Shown one piece after another: positions 12,340-24,680 of a stretch of 64,000 bases of DNA. Made by a program: the position numbers and the translations under genes. Within the stretch, counting starts at the first letter, position 1. Every line of letters begins with the position of its first letter. A model generated the notes under the pieces. That model was given only the letters and a program-made list of their open reading frames with translations. It was not told the DNA's origin and searched no databases. This DNA is from Harmothoe impar (lineage: Eukaryota; Annelida; Polychaeta; Phyllodocida; Polynoidae), in NCBI GenBank assembly GCA_947462335.1, contig OX381716.1, forward strand, positions 9,310,861-9,374,860. Direction: 5' to 3'.

Positions 12340-15300
12340 TTAAGGGGTTCAAATACTTTTGGTGTTTTTTCTGTCAAAGGTTCAGATACTGATGGTGTTG
12401 TCCTCTTAACTGGTCCAAAAACTGTTGGTGTTGTCCCGTTAGGGGGTTCAAATACTTTTGGTGTCTCCCTCTCAAATGGTCCAAAAACTTTTGGTGTTTC
12501 CGCTCAAGGGGTTCAAATACTTTTGGTGTTTTCCTGAAAAGGGTTTCAAATACTTTTGGTGTCATCCCCTCAACTGGTCCAAAAACTTTTGGTGTCTTGC
12601 TGTTGAGGGGTTCAAATACTTCTGGTGTCTTTCTGTAAAGGGTTTCAAATACTTTTGGTGTCTTCCTCTCAACTGGTTCAAAAACCTTTGATGTCTTCGT
12701 GTTAAGGGGTTAAAATCCTCTTAGTGTCGTCCTGTCAAGGGTTTCAAATACTTTTGGTGTCATTCTCTCAACAAGTCAATACACTTTTGGTGTCTTCCTA
12801 TTAAGGGGTTCAAATACTTTTGGCGTCTTTCTGTCAAGGGTTTCAAATACTTTTGGTGTTTTTCTGTGAAGGGTTTCAAATACTTTTGGTGTCGTCCTCT
12901 CAAGTGGTCCAAATACTTTTGGTGTTTTCTTGTTCAGTGGTTCAGATACTTTTGGTGTCTTCCTGTCAAGGGTTTCAAATACTTTTGGTGTTTTCCTGTC
13001 AAGGGTTTCAAATACTTTTGGTGTCGTCCTCTCAACTGGTCTAAGAACATTTGGTGTCTTCCTGTTAAGGGGTTCAAATACTTTTTGAGTTTTTCTGTCA
13101 AGGGGCTCAAATACTTTTGGTGTCGTCCTCTCAACTGGTCCAAAGACTTTTGGTGTCTTTCGGTTAAGGGGTTCAAATACTTTTGGTGTCTTTCTGTCAA
13201 GGGGTATAAATACTTTTGGTGTCTTTCTGTCAGGGGTTTTAAATACTTTTGGTGTCATCCTCTCAACTGGTCCAAAAACTTTTGGTGTCTTACTGTCAAG
13301 GGTTTCAAATACTTTTGGTGTCGTCCTCTCTACTGGTCCAAAAACTTTTGGTGTTTCTGTTCAAGGGCTCCAAAAACTTTTGTTTTTTTTCTGTAAAGGA
13401 GTTCAAATACTTTTGGTGTCGTCCTCTAAACTGGTCTTAATACTTTTGGTGTCTTCCTGTTAAGGGGTTCAAATACTTTTTATGTCTTTCTGTCAAGGGG
13501 TTCAAATACTTTTGGTGTCTTTCTGTCAAGGGGTTCAAATACTTTTGGTGTCGTCCTCTCAACTGGTGTCTTTCTGTTAAGGGTTTCAAATACTTTTGGT
13601 GTTTTCCCCTAAAAGGGGTTCAAATACTTTTGGTATCTTCCTCTCAACTGGTTCAAAAATCTTTGATGTCTTCCTGTTAAGGGGTTCAAAATTCTCTTGG
13701 TGTCGTCCTGTCAAGGGTTTCAAATACTTTTGGTGTCTTCCTCTCAACAAGTCCATACACTTTTGGTGACTTCCTATTGAGGGGTTCAAATACTTTCGGT
13801 GTCTTTCTGTCAAGGGTTTCAAATACTTTCGGTGTTTTTCTGTCAAGGGGTTCAAATACTTTTGGTATCGTCCTCTCAACTGGTCCAAAAACTTTTGGTG
13901 TCTGCCTTTTAAGGGGTTCAAACACTTTTGGTGTCTTTCTGTTAAGGCTTTTAAATACTTTTGGAGTTTTTCTGTCAAGGGTTTCAAATACTTTTGGTGT
14001 CGTCCAAAGATTTTTCGTGTTTCCTTTTTAGGGGTTTAAATACTTTTGGTGTCTTTCTGTCAAAGGGTGTAAATACTTTTGGTTTCTTCCTCTCAACTGG
14101 TCCTAAAACTTTTGGTGTGTCTGCTAAAGGTGTCCAAAAACTTTTGGTGTCTGCCTGTTAAGGGTACAAACACTTTTGGTGTCTTCTTCTTAAGGCCTTC
14201 AAATACTTTTAGTGTTTTCCTCTCAAGGGGTTCAAATACTTTTGGTGTCGTCCTCTCAACTGGTCCAAAAACTTTTGGTGTCTTTCTGTTAAGGGGTTCA
14301 AATACTTTTGGTGTCGTCCTCTCAACTGGTCCAAAAACTTTTGGTGTCTTCCTGTTAAGGGTTTCAAATACTTTTGGTGTTTTTCTGTCAAGGGGTCCAA
14401 ATACTTTTGGTGTCGTCCTCTTAACTGGTCCAAATACTTTTGGTGTCTTTCTGTCAAGGGGTTCAAATACTTTTGGTGTCTTCCTCTCAACTGGTCCAAA
14501 AACCTTTGGTGTCTTCCTGTTAAGGGGTTCAAATACTTTTGGTGTCTTCCTTCAACTGGTCCAAAGATTTTTCGTGTTTCCTGTTTAGGGGTTTAAATAC
14601 TTTTGGTGTCTTTCTGTCAAGGGCTGTAAATACTTTTGGTTTCTTCCTCTCAACTGGTCCTAAAACTTTTGGTGTGTCTGCTAAAGGTGTCCAAAAACTT
14701 TTGGTGTCTGCCTGTTAAGGGGTTCAAATTTTGGTGTCTTCCTCTTAAGGCCTTCAAACACTTTTAGTGTTTACCTCTCAAGGGGTTCTAATACTTTTGG
14801 TGTCTTCCTCTCAACTGGTTCAAAAACCGTAGATGTCTTCCTGTTAAGGGGTTCAAAATTCTCTTGGTGTCGTTCTGTCAAGTGTGCTAAATACTTTTGG
14901 TGCCTTAACTCTCAACAAGTCCATACACTTTTGGTGTCTTCCTATCAAGGGGTTCAAATACTTTTGGTGTCTTTCTGCCAAGGGTTTCAAATACTTCCGG
15001 TGTTTTTCTGTCAAGGGGTTCAAATACTTTTGGTGTCGTCCTCTCAACTGGTCCAAAAACTTTTGGTGTCTGCCTTTTATGGGGTTCAAACACTTTTGGT
15101 GTCTTCCTGTTAAAGCTTTCAAATACTTTTGGTGTTTTTCTGTCAAGGGTTTCAAATACTTTTGATGACGTCCTTTCAACAAGTCCATAAACTTTTGGTG
15201 TCTTCCTATTAAGGGGTTCAAATACTTTTGGTGTCTTTCTGTTAAGGGTTTCAAATACTTTTGGTGTTTTTCTGTCAAGGGGTTCAAATACTTTTGGTGT

Positions 15301-18300
15301 CGTCCTCTAAACTGGTCGAAATACTTTTGGTGTTTTCTTGTTCAGGGGTTCAAATACTTTTGGTGTCTCCCTGTCAAGGGTTTCAAATACTTTTGGTGTT
15401 TTCCTGTCAAAGGTTTCAAATACTTTTGGCAACGTCCTCTCACCTGGTCCAAAAACTTTTGGTGTCTTCCTGTTAAGGGGTTCAAATACTTTTGGTGTTT
15501 TTTCTGTCAAAGGTTCAGATACTGATGGTGTTGTCCTCTTAACTGGTCCAAAAACTGTTGGTGTTGTCCCGTTAGGGGGTTCAAATACTTTTGGTGTCTC
15601 CCTCTCAAATGGTCCAAAAACTTTTGGTGTTTCCGCTCAAGGGGTTCAAATACTTTTGGTGTTTTCCTGAAAAGGGTTTCAAATACTTTTGGTGTCATCC
15701 CCTCAACTGGTCCAAAAACTTTTGGTGTCTTGCTGTTGATGGGTTCAAATACTTCGGGTGTCTTTCTGTAAAGGGTTTCAAATACTTTTGGTGTCTTCCT
15801 CTCAACTGGTTCAAAAACCTTTGATGTCTTCGTGTTAAGGGGTTAAAGTCCTCTTAGTGTTGTCCTGTCAAGGGTTTCAAATACTTTTGGTGTCATTCTC
15901 TCAACAAGTCAATACACTTTTGGTGTCATCCTATTAAGGGGTTCAAATACTTTTGGCGTCTTTCTGTCAAGGGTTTCAAATACTTTTGGTGTTTTTCTGT
16001 CAAGGGTTACAAATACTTTTGGTGTCGTCCTCTCAAGTGGTCCAAATACTTTTGGTGTTTTCTTGTTCAGTGGTTCAGATACTTTTGGTGTCTTCCTGTC
16101 AAGGGTTTCAAATACTTTTGGTGTTTTCCTGTCAAAGGTTTCAAATACTTTTGGTGTCGTCCTCTCAACTGGTCTAAAAACATTTGGTGTCTTCCTGTTA
16201 AGGGGTTCAAATACTTTTTGAGTTTTTCTGTCAAGGGGCTCAAATACTTTTGGTGTCGTCCTCTCAACTGGTCCAAAGACTTTTGGTGTCTTTCGGTTAA
16301 GGGGTTCAAATACTTTTGGTGTCTTTCTGTCAAGGGGTATAAATACTTTTGGTGTCTTTCTGTCAGGGGTTTTAAATACTTTTGGTGTCATCCTCTCAAC
16401 TGGTCCAAAAACTTTTGGTGTCTTACTGTCAAGGGTTTCAAATACTTTTGGTGTCGTCCTCTCTACTGGTCCAAAAACTTTTGGTGTTTCTGTTCAAGGG
16501 CTCCAAAAACTTTTGTTTTTTTTCTGTAAAGGAGTTCAAATACTTTTGGTGTCGTCCTCTAAACTGGTCTTAATACTTTTGGTGTCTTCCTGTTAAGGGG
16601 TTCAAATACTTTTTGTGTCTTTCTGTCAAGGGGTTCAAATACTTTTGGTGTCTTTCTGTCAAGGGGTTCAAATACTTTTGGTGTCGTCCTCTCAACTGGT
16701 GTCTTTCTGTTAAGGGTTTCAAATACTTTTGGTGTTTTCCCCTAAAAGGGGTTCAAATACTTTTGGTATCTTCCTCTCAACTGGTTCAAAAACCTTTGAT
16801 GTCTTCCTGTTAAGGGGTTCAAAATTCTCTTGCTGTCGTCCTGTCAAGGGTTTCAAATACTTTTGGTGTCTTCCTCTCAACAAGTCCATACACTTTTGGT
16901 GACTTCCTATTGAGGGGTTCAAATACTTTCGGTGTCTTTCTGTCAAGGGTTTCAAATACTTTCGGTGTTTTTCTGTCAAGGGGTTCAAATACTTTTGGTA
17001 TCGTCCTCTCAACTGGTCCAAAAACTTTTGGTGTCTGCCTTTTAAGGGGTTCAAACACTTTTGGTGTCTTCCTGTTAAGGCTTTTAAATACTTTTGGAGT
17101 TTTTCTGTCAAGGGTTTCAAATACTTTTGGTGTCGTCCAAAGATTTTTCGTGTTTCCTTTTTAGGGGTTTAAATACTTTTGGTGTCTTTCTGTCAAAGGG
17201 TGTAAATACTTTTGGTTTCTTCCTCTCAACTGGTCCTAAAACTTTTGGTGTGTCTGCTAAAGGTGTCCAAAAACTTTTGGTGTCTGCCTGTTAAGGGTAC
17301 AAACACTTTTGGTGTCTTCCTCTTAAGGCCTTCAAATACTTTTAGTGTTTTCCTCTCAAGGGGTTCAAATACTTTTGGTGTCGTCCTCTCAACTGGTCCA
17401 ACGACTTTTGGTGTCTTTCTGTTAAGGGGTTCAAATACTTTTGGTGTCGTCCTCTCAACTGGTCCAAAAACTTTTGGTGTCTTCCTGTTAAGGGTTTCAA
17501 ATACTTTTGGTGTTTTTCTGTCAAGGGGTCCAAATACTTTTGGTGTCGTCCTCTTAACTGGTCCAAATACTTTTGGTGTCTTTCTGTCAAGGGGTTCAAA
17601 TACTTTTGGTGTCTTCCTCTCAACTGGTCCAAAAACCTTTGGTGTCTTCCTGTTAAGGGGTTCAAATACTTTTGGTGTCTTCCTTCAACTGGTCCAAAGA
17701 TTTTTCGTGTTTCCTGTTTAGGGGTTTAAATACTTTTGGTGTCTTTCTGTCAAGGGCTGTAAATACTTTTGGTTTCTTCCTCTCAACTGGTCCTAAAACT
17801 TTTGGTGTGTCTGCTAAAGGTGTCAAAAAACTTTTGGTGTCTGCCTGTTAAGGGGTTCAAATTTTGGTGTCTTCCTCTTAAGGCCTTCAAATACTTTTAG
17901 TGTTTACCTCTCAAGGGGTTCAAATACTTTTGGTGTCTTCCTCTCAACTGGTTCAAAAACCGTAGATGTCTTCCTGTTAAGGGGTTCAAAATTCTCTTGG
18001 TGTCGTTCTGTCAAGGGTGCTAAATACTTTTTGTGTCTTCCTCTCAACAAGTCCATACACTTTTGGTGTCTTCCTATCAAGGGGTTCAAATACTTTTGGT
18101 GTCTTTCTGCGAAGGGTTTCAAATACTTCCGGTGTTTTTCTGTCAAGGGGTTCAAATACTTTTGGTGTCGTCCTCTCAACTGCTCCAAAAACTTTTGGTG
18201 TCTGCCTGTTAAGGGGTTCAAACACTTTTGGTGTCTTCCTGTTAAGGCTTTCAAATACTTTTGGTGTTTTTCTGTCAAGGGTTTCAAATACTTTTGATGA

Positions 18301-18605
18301 CGTCCTTTCAACAAGTCCATAAACTTTTGGTGTCTTCCTATTAAGGGGTTCAAATACTTTTGGTGTCTTTCTGTTAAGGGTTTCAAATACTTTTGGTGTT
18401 TTTCTGTCAAGGGGTTCAAATACTTTTGGTGTCGTCCTCTAAACTGGTCGAAATACTTTTGGTGTTTTCTTGTTCAGGGGTTCAAATACTTTTGGTGTCT
18501 CCCTGTCAAGGGTTTCAAATACTTTTGGTGTTTTCCTGTCAACGGTTTCAAATACTTTTGGCAACTTCCTCTCACCTGGTCCAAAAACTTTTGGTGTCTT
18601 CCTGT
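12340..18605 (+). repeat. 3.13-kb higher-order repeat, two adjacent full copies
   Basis: Within the minisatellite, 12340-15472 and 15473-18605 are near-identical at a constant offset of 3133 bp (3132 near the right end). Each is about 95 units of 33 bp. Matching irregular landmarks occur at the same offset, including the divergent block around 12374/15507, the homopolymer-containing block ttttgttttttttctg at 13376/16509, and the truncated unit tcaactggtgtctttc at 13559/16692. Only scattered substitutions separate the copies, so the segmental duplication is much younger than the 33-bp expansion. Confidence 0.85.
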
Positions 18606-21600
18606 TAAGGGGTTCAAATACTTTTGGTGTTTTTCTGTCAAGGGGTCCAAATACTTTTGGTGTCGTCCTCTTAACTGGTCCAAATACTTTTGGTGTCTTT
18701 CTGTCAAGGGGTTCAAATACTTTTGGTGTCTTCCTCTCAACTGGTCCAAAAACCTTTGGTGTCTTCCTGTTAAGGGTTTCAAATACTTTTGGTGTCGTCC
18801 TCTCAACTGGTCCAAAGACTTTTGGTGTCTTTCGGTTAAGGGGTTCAAATACTTTTGGTGTCTTTCTGTCAAGGGGTTCAAATACTTTTGGTGTCTTTCT
18901 GTCAGGGGTTTTAAATACTTTTGGTGTCATCCTCTCAACTGGTCCAAAAACTTTTGGTGTCTTCCTGTCAAGGGTTTCAAATACTTTTGGTGTCGTCCTC
19001 TCTACTGGTCCAAAAACTTTTGGTGTTTCTGTTCAAGCGATCCAAAAACTTTTGTTTTTTTTCTGTAAAGGAGTTCAAATACTTTTGGTGTCGTCCTCTA
19101 AACTGGTCTTAATACTTTTGGTGTCTTCCTGTTAAGGGGTTCAAATACTTTTTGTGTCTTTCTGTCAAGGCGTTCAAATACTTTTGGTGTCTTTCTGTCA
19201 AGGGGTTCAAATACTTTTGGTGTCGTCCTCTCAACTGGTGTCTTTCTGTTAAGGGGTTTCAAATACTTTTGGTGTTTTCCCCTAAAAGGGGTTCAAATAC
19301 TTTTGGTATCTTCCTCTCAACTGGTTCAAAAAACTTTGATGTCTTCCTGTTGAGGGGTTCAAAATTCTCTTGGTGTCGTCCTGTCAAGGGTTTCAAATAC
19401 TTTTGGTGTCTTCCTCTCAACAAGTCCATACACTTTTGGTGACTTCCTATTGAGGGGTTCAAATACTTTTCGGTGTCTTTCTGTCAAGGGTTTCAAATAC
19501 TTTCGGTGTTTTTCTGTCAAGGAGTTCAAATACTTTTGGTATCGTCCTCTCAACTGGTCCAAAAACTTTTGGTGTCTGCCTTTTAAGGGGTTCAAACACT
19601 TTTGGTGTCTTTCCTGTTAAGGCTTTTAAATACTTTTGGTGTTTTTCTGTCAAGGGTTTCAAATACTTTTGGTGTCGTCCAAAGATTTTTCGTGTTTCCT
19701 GTTTAGGGGTTTAAATACTTTTGGTATCTTTCTGTCAAGGGGTGTAAATACTTTTGGTTTCTTCCTCTCAACTGGTCCTAAAACTTTTGGTGTGTCTGCT
19801 AAAGGTGTCCAAAAACTTTTGGTGTCTGCCTGTTAAGGGTTCAAATACTTTTGGTGTCTCCCTCTCAAATGGTCCAAAATCTTTTGGTGTTTCCTCTCAA
19901 GGGGCTCAAATACTTTTGGTGTTTTCCTGAAAAGGGTTTCAAATACTTTTGGTGTCATCCCCTCAACTGGTCCAAAAACTTTTGTGTCTTGCTGTTGAGG
20001 GGTTCAAATACTTCTGGTGTCTTTCTGTAAAGGGTTTCAAATACTTTTGGTGTCTTCCTCTCAACTGGTTCAAAAACCTTTGATGTCTTCCTGTTAAGGG
20101 GTTAAAATTCTCTTGGTGTCGTCCTGTCAAGGGTTTCAAATACTTTTGGTGTCATCCTCTCGACAAGTCAATACACTTTTGGTGTCTTCCTTTTAAGGGG
20201 TTCAAATACTTTTGGCGTCTTTCTGTCAAGGGTTTCAAATACTTTTGGTGTTTTTCTGTCAAGGGTTTCAAATACTTTTGGTGTCGTCCTCTCAAGTGGT
20301 CCAAATACTTTTGGTGTTTTCTTGTTCAGGGGTTCAAATACTTGTGGTGTCTTCCTCTCAAGGGTTTCAAATACTTTTGGTGTTTTCCTGTCAAGGGTTT
20401 AAAATACTTTTGGTGTCGTCCTCTCAACTGGTCTAAAAACTTTTGGTGTCTTCCTGTTAAGGGGTTCAAATACTTTTTGAGTTTTTCTGTCAAGGGGCTC
20501 AAATACTTTTGGTGTCGTCCTCTAAACTGGTCCAACGACTTTTGGTGTCTTTCGGTTAAGGGGTTCAAATACTTTTGGTGTCTTTCTGTCAAGGGGTATA
20601 AATACTTTTGGTGTCTTTCTGTCAGGGGTTTTAAATACTTTTGGTGTCATCCTCTCAACTGGTCCAAAAACTTTTGGTGTCTTCCTGTAAAGGGGTTCAA
20701 ATACTTTTTGTGTCGTCCTCTCAGCTAGTCCAAAAACTTTTGGTGTTTCTGCTCATGGGATTCAAATCATTTAGGTGTTTTCCTATGAAGGGTTCCAAAC
20801 ACTTTTGGTGTTTTCCTGTTATAGGGTTCAAATACTTTTGGTGTCTTCCTTTCAACTGGTCCAAAAACTTTTGTTCTCTTCCTCTCAAGAGGTCCAAATA
20901 CTTTTGGTGTCTTTCTGTGAAGGGGTTCAAATACTTGTGGTGTTTTTCTGTCAAGGGGTTCAAATACTTTTGGTGTCGTGCTCTCAACTGGTACATAGAC
21001 TTTTGGTGTATCCTGTTAAGGGGTTCAAATACTTTTGGTGTTTTTCTGTCAAGGGGTTCAAATACTTTTTGTGTCGTTCTTTAAACTGGTACAAAGACTT
21101 TTGGCGTCTTCCTGTTAAGGGGTTCAAAAACTTTTGATATTTTTCTGTAAGGGTTTCAAATACTTTTGGTGTTTTCCTCTTAACTGGTCCAAAACCTTTC
21201 GTGTTTCCGCTCAAGGGGTCCAAAAACGTTTTGTGTCTTCGTGTTAAGGGGTTGAAATACTTTTGGTGTTTTCTGTCAATGGTTTCGAATACTTTTGGTG
21301 TTTTCCTGTCAAGGGTTTCAAATACTTTTGGTGTTTTTCTGTCAAGGGGTTCAAATACTTTTTGTGTCGTCCTCTCAATTGGTCCAAAAACTTTTGGTGT
21401 CTTCCTGTAAAGGGGTTCAAATACTTTTTGTGTCGTCCTCTCAGCTAGTCCAAAAACTTTTGGTGTTTCTGCTCATGGGATTCAAATCATTTAGGTGTTT
21501 TCCTATGAAGGGTTCCAAACACTTTTGGTGTTTTCCTGTTAAAGGGTTCAAATACTTTTGGTGTCTTCCTTTCAACTGGTCCAAAAACTTTTGTTCTCTT

Positions 21601-22366
21601 CCTCTCAAGAGGTCCGAATACTTTTGGTGTCTTTCTGTGAAGGGGTTCAAATACTTTTGGTGTCTTCCTCTCAACTGGTCCAAATACTTTTGGTGTCTTC
21701 CTGTTAAGGGGTTCAAATACTTTTGGTTTCTTCGTGTCAAGGGTTTCAAATACTTTTGGTGTCATCCTCTCAACAAGTACATAAACCTTTGGTGTCTTCC
21801 TATTAAGTGGTTCAAATACTTTTGGTGTCTTTCTGTCAAGGGTTTCAAATACTTTTGGTGTTTTTCTGTCAAGGGGTTCAAATACTTTTTGTGTCGTGCT
21901 CTCAACTGGTACATAGACTTTTAGTGTCTTCCTGTTACAAGGTTCAAATACTTTTGGTGTTTTTCTGTCAAGGGGTTCAAATACTTTTGGTGTCTTCCTC
22001 TTAACTGGTCCAAAAACCTTTGGTGTTTCTGCTCAAGGGGTCCAAAAACTTTTGGTGTCTTCATGTTAAGGGGTTCAAATACTTTTGGTGTCGTCCTCTC
22101 AACTGGTCCAAAAACGTTTGGTGTCTTCCTGTTTAGGGGTTCAAATACTTTTGGTTTCTTTGTGTCAAGGGTTTCAAATACTTTTGGTGTCATCCTCTCA
22201 ACAAGTCCATAAACTTTTGGTGTCTTCCTATTAAGGGGTTCAAATACTTTTGGTGTCTTTCTGTCAAGGGTTTAAAATACTTGTGGTGTTTTTCTGTCAA
22301 GGGGTTCAAATACTTTTGGTGTCGTGCCCTCAACTGGTACATAGACTTTTGGTGTATCCTGTTAAT
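18606..22366 (+). repeat. Mosaic third copy and 720-bp sub-duplication
   Basis: After the second full higher-order copy, the order becomes mosaic. About 18775-19836 aligns with sequence 2.54 kb earlier (594 bp, or 18 units, less than the normal offset). From about 19840 to 20700 it aligns at an offset near 4.26 kb. Around 20645-20938 and 21365-21658 the same block recurs at an offset of 720 bp, including the unusual phrase gctcatgggattcaaatcat. This looks like repeated unequal exchange inside the array. Confidence 0.7.
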
Positions 22367-24680
22367 AGGGCTGCAGCAGCTTGGCCATCAGATGTGATTT
22401 AATTCGAATGATTACTAAAAGCTACAGCATGTTTTTTTATGTTGATAGGATCCTAGGGACCATGAAAAGTGACGTTGTGGCCGTGATATCTCGTGCAGGC
22501 TATATGAAAATGGCCATTGATTATACACATTTTCTGTTATTCTGGTAAAAGCAAAATAATATTAATTTTGTCTCCACTCAATGAGAAAGATTCCACACCC
22601 ACTATACAGAACATAGAAACATGATTTGCAGTTCTACATGTGTTCCTGAAGTCAGGCAATTCAGATTTATGATTTATGAGAACATAGGTGGCAGCCATCT
22701 TGAATTTTTAATGAGGTCGGGCAGTGAATATCTGAATATCTTTAAAAATGTGGTTTCCAGTTGTTATCATCATGCAGGACCATTTTTTGGTTCAGGAAAC
22801 CTATGTTTGATATAATGAAGTGATAAAACTTGAAACTTAGCATGATGTATGCGACAGCCATTTTGAATAATTAATGATATTGATGGCATAATGTACCAAA
22901 ACAGACTGACAGTTATGAACTATCTGATTATCAAAATAGGAACACAATTAGTATTGAAATGCTGCATTTCTTGGGTCAAGACATTAAGATTCCTTATTCA
23001 TTAGGAGCTATATAAGTGGCAGCCATCTTGGATTTTGAATGAGGTTGGGTACTGGAAGATCTGCTTTTTGTAAATACCTGCCGTGTTGGGGTCAGATGCG
23101 CCAAATAGTAAGAAAACAGGCAAGCTTCCGGCTATAAGATTCATACTCAAACCTCACCATGTCTTCATCAAAATAGTAAGAAACCTTCATATATAATGAG
23201 ACCCAAAGAGACCATTTTAAGTCTTATTGTTATGATTATAGGGATGTTAGCCCCTCTGGGGAGGTGGTTCATCCTTGGTAAAATACCAATAAATCAGCTG
23301 TTTTGAAGGTGTTTTCTCCATACAATGAAGTCCCTATACTCCTTAACATTAACATGAGACCTCTCAGGGGCAGTTTGAACCCTTCTAGAGGGTCCCTTAT
23401 TTCTGTTAACTACCTCCACCTCACCCCAAACTAAAAGCTATGGAATAAACCCCCCCCCCCCCCCCCGCTCGCCTCCATATTACATAGTAAGACAGAATGA
23501 CGGGATCTTCCAACATTCTCAAGCCTGACATGTCTTGGGAGTAAGACAGTGCTGTGGTTAAAAGATGTGTATGGGGTATGGAGAGGCCAAGAGCCCCCCA
23601 TGCCCAACACCAATCCTTTACCAAGAGGGGGGTGTCACTCCAAGTATCAGACAACCACTCCTAATATGTATCATACCTGTGAGTGGGACAGTGGTGTGGT
23701 TAAAGCCCACAGCCACTCCCCCCCCTCCAATGCCTCAGAATGAGTGAGCTGGGTCTTTTTGATCACCCTGGCAGGTGTATACATATACTACAGCTGGTAG
23801 AGGGATACTGCACTTCAAGTCAAATCTGGCTTCAATAATTGGTCTTACATTGAAATATGTATTCATCTGTCACCAAAGTTTGATTTCTACTGATCTGCTC
23901 GCTATCCCATATGGGGGATGGCATAGATCTGCCAGGCCTATGTTGTATTTGCATATACCTGAATATTGTAACAACACCAGATGTTGAGTGTATGCAGATG
24001 TAGCAGATGTTGAGTGTAAGCCTATCTTTGACAGATCCTTAGTACTGCAATGACATAGCTACGGTACCTACCCTTCCCCATAATAAAAAAGCAGGGTTTT
24101 GTATTATCTTCAATAACCTTTAGGGTTCAGAGTATCTATTTACCACCCATTCTTTTCATTTTCTTTTCAATTTCAGTTCAGAGACTTAACTTAAATGGGA
24201 GGATTCCATTGGTGTAACCATGTTTTGGAGCATGTTTTGGAGCCGGTCTTATACAACATACTCAAAGAGGTGCTAATTTGTATTCCCTACAGCGGTACAG
24301 GGGGTTTAAAGTTTAGGCTAGGGAGGGTCATTAGGGGGCGGGGTGGTGGTGGAAGCAGCTCAATAAACTCACCAACATCTAGACAGTGGAGGGGGTGTTT
24401 CTGTTGAGAGAACAGCCAGATTTCAAAATTATAACAGTTGGGAATACAAGTGAGGGCGCAAACAGATTCCATCTGTTTGCTAGCCCTCACTTGTTTGAGA
24501 AGATACTGGATTTAATATTTATGCAGGGTTGTGGTTGGAAACATTTTTTTGTTGCAGGTCTGATATTTGAGCAGCCCCCAAACACACTGCCTAATGATAC
24601 CTGGATTTGATATTGGTGCGGGCATTTATTTCTTGAAGATCTATAATTAAGAACAGGGGTTTTGTTGACTTGAAAACATA
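22367..24680. other. Non-coding, no gene recognised
   Basis: A degenerate repeat with gcagccatcttga followed by tttttaatgaggt recurs near 22691, 22852 and 23021, a spacing of roughly 165 bp. An 18-base C run lies at about 23449-23466. Short open frames near the C run are low complexity. No gene is supported. Confidence 0.5.

Larger units (their letters stand above)
11826..22366 (+). repeat. 10.5-kb minisatellite, 33-bp unit, ~320 copies
   Basis: The basic unit is 33 bp, roughly GGTTCAAATACTTTTGGTGT followed by CTTCCTGTTAAGG. At least three unit types alternate: one with ggttcaaatac, one with ctggtccaaaaac, and one with acaagtccatacac. All share ACTTTTGGTGT, and the 10-12 bases after it vary (cttcctgttaa, cgtcctctcaa, tttttctgtcaa). 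Because 33 is divisible by three and stops are rare, long open frames appear on both strands (11-residue repeats such as TPKVFEPLDRK or KGFKYFWCLPV), but they are broken by indels and have no start context. I therefore do not call genes. The array ends where the sequence changes at gttaatagggctgcagc. Confidence 0.95.

Noticed and set aside
13600..13625. CCCCTAAAAGGGG palindrome as a possible histone-type stem-loop
   Set aside because: Lacks the GGYYCT/ARRRCC stem and lies inside a tandem repeat without a stop codon nearby.
12776..19135. Long open frames encoding 11-residue repeats in the minisatellite, on both strands
   Set aside because: Explained by a 33-bp period with few stop codons; frames shift at every indel, and there is no start context, splice logic or domain.
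11826..22366. CRISPR-like array (33-bp repeat)
   Set aside because: Units are head-to-tail without unique spacers, in a eukaryotic context with no cas genes.
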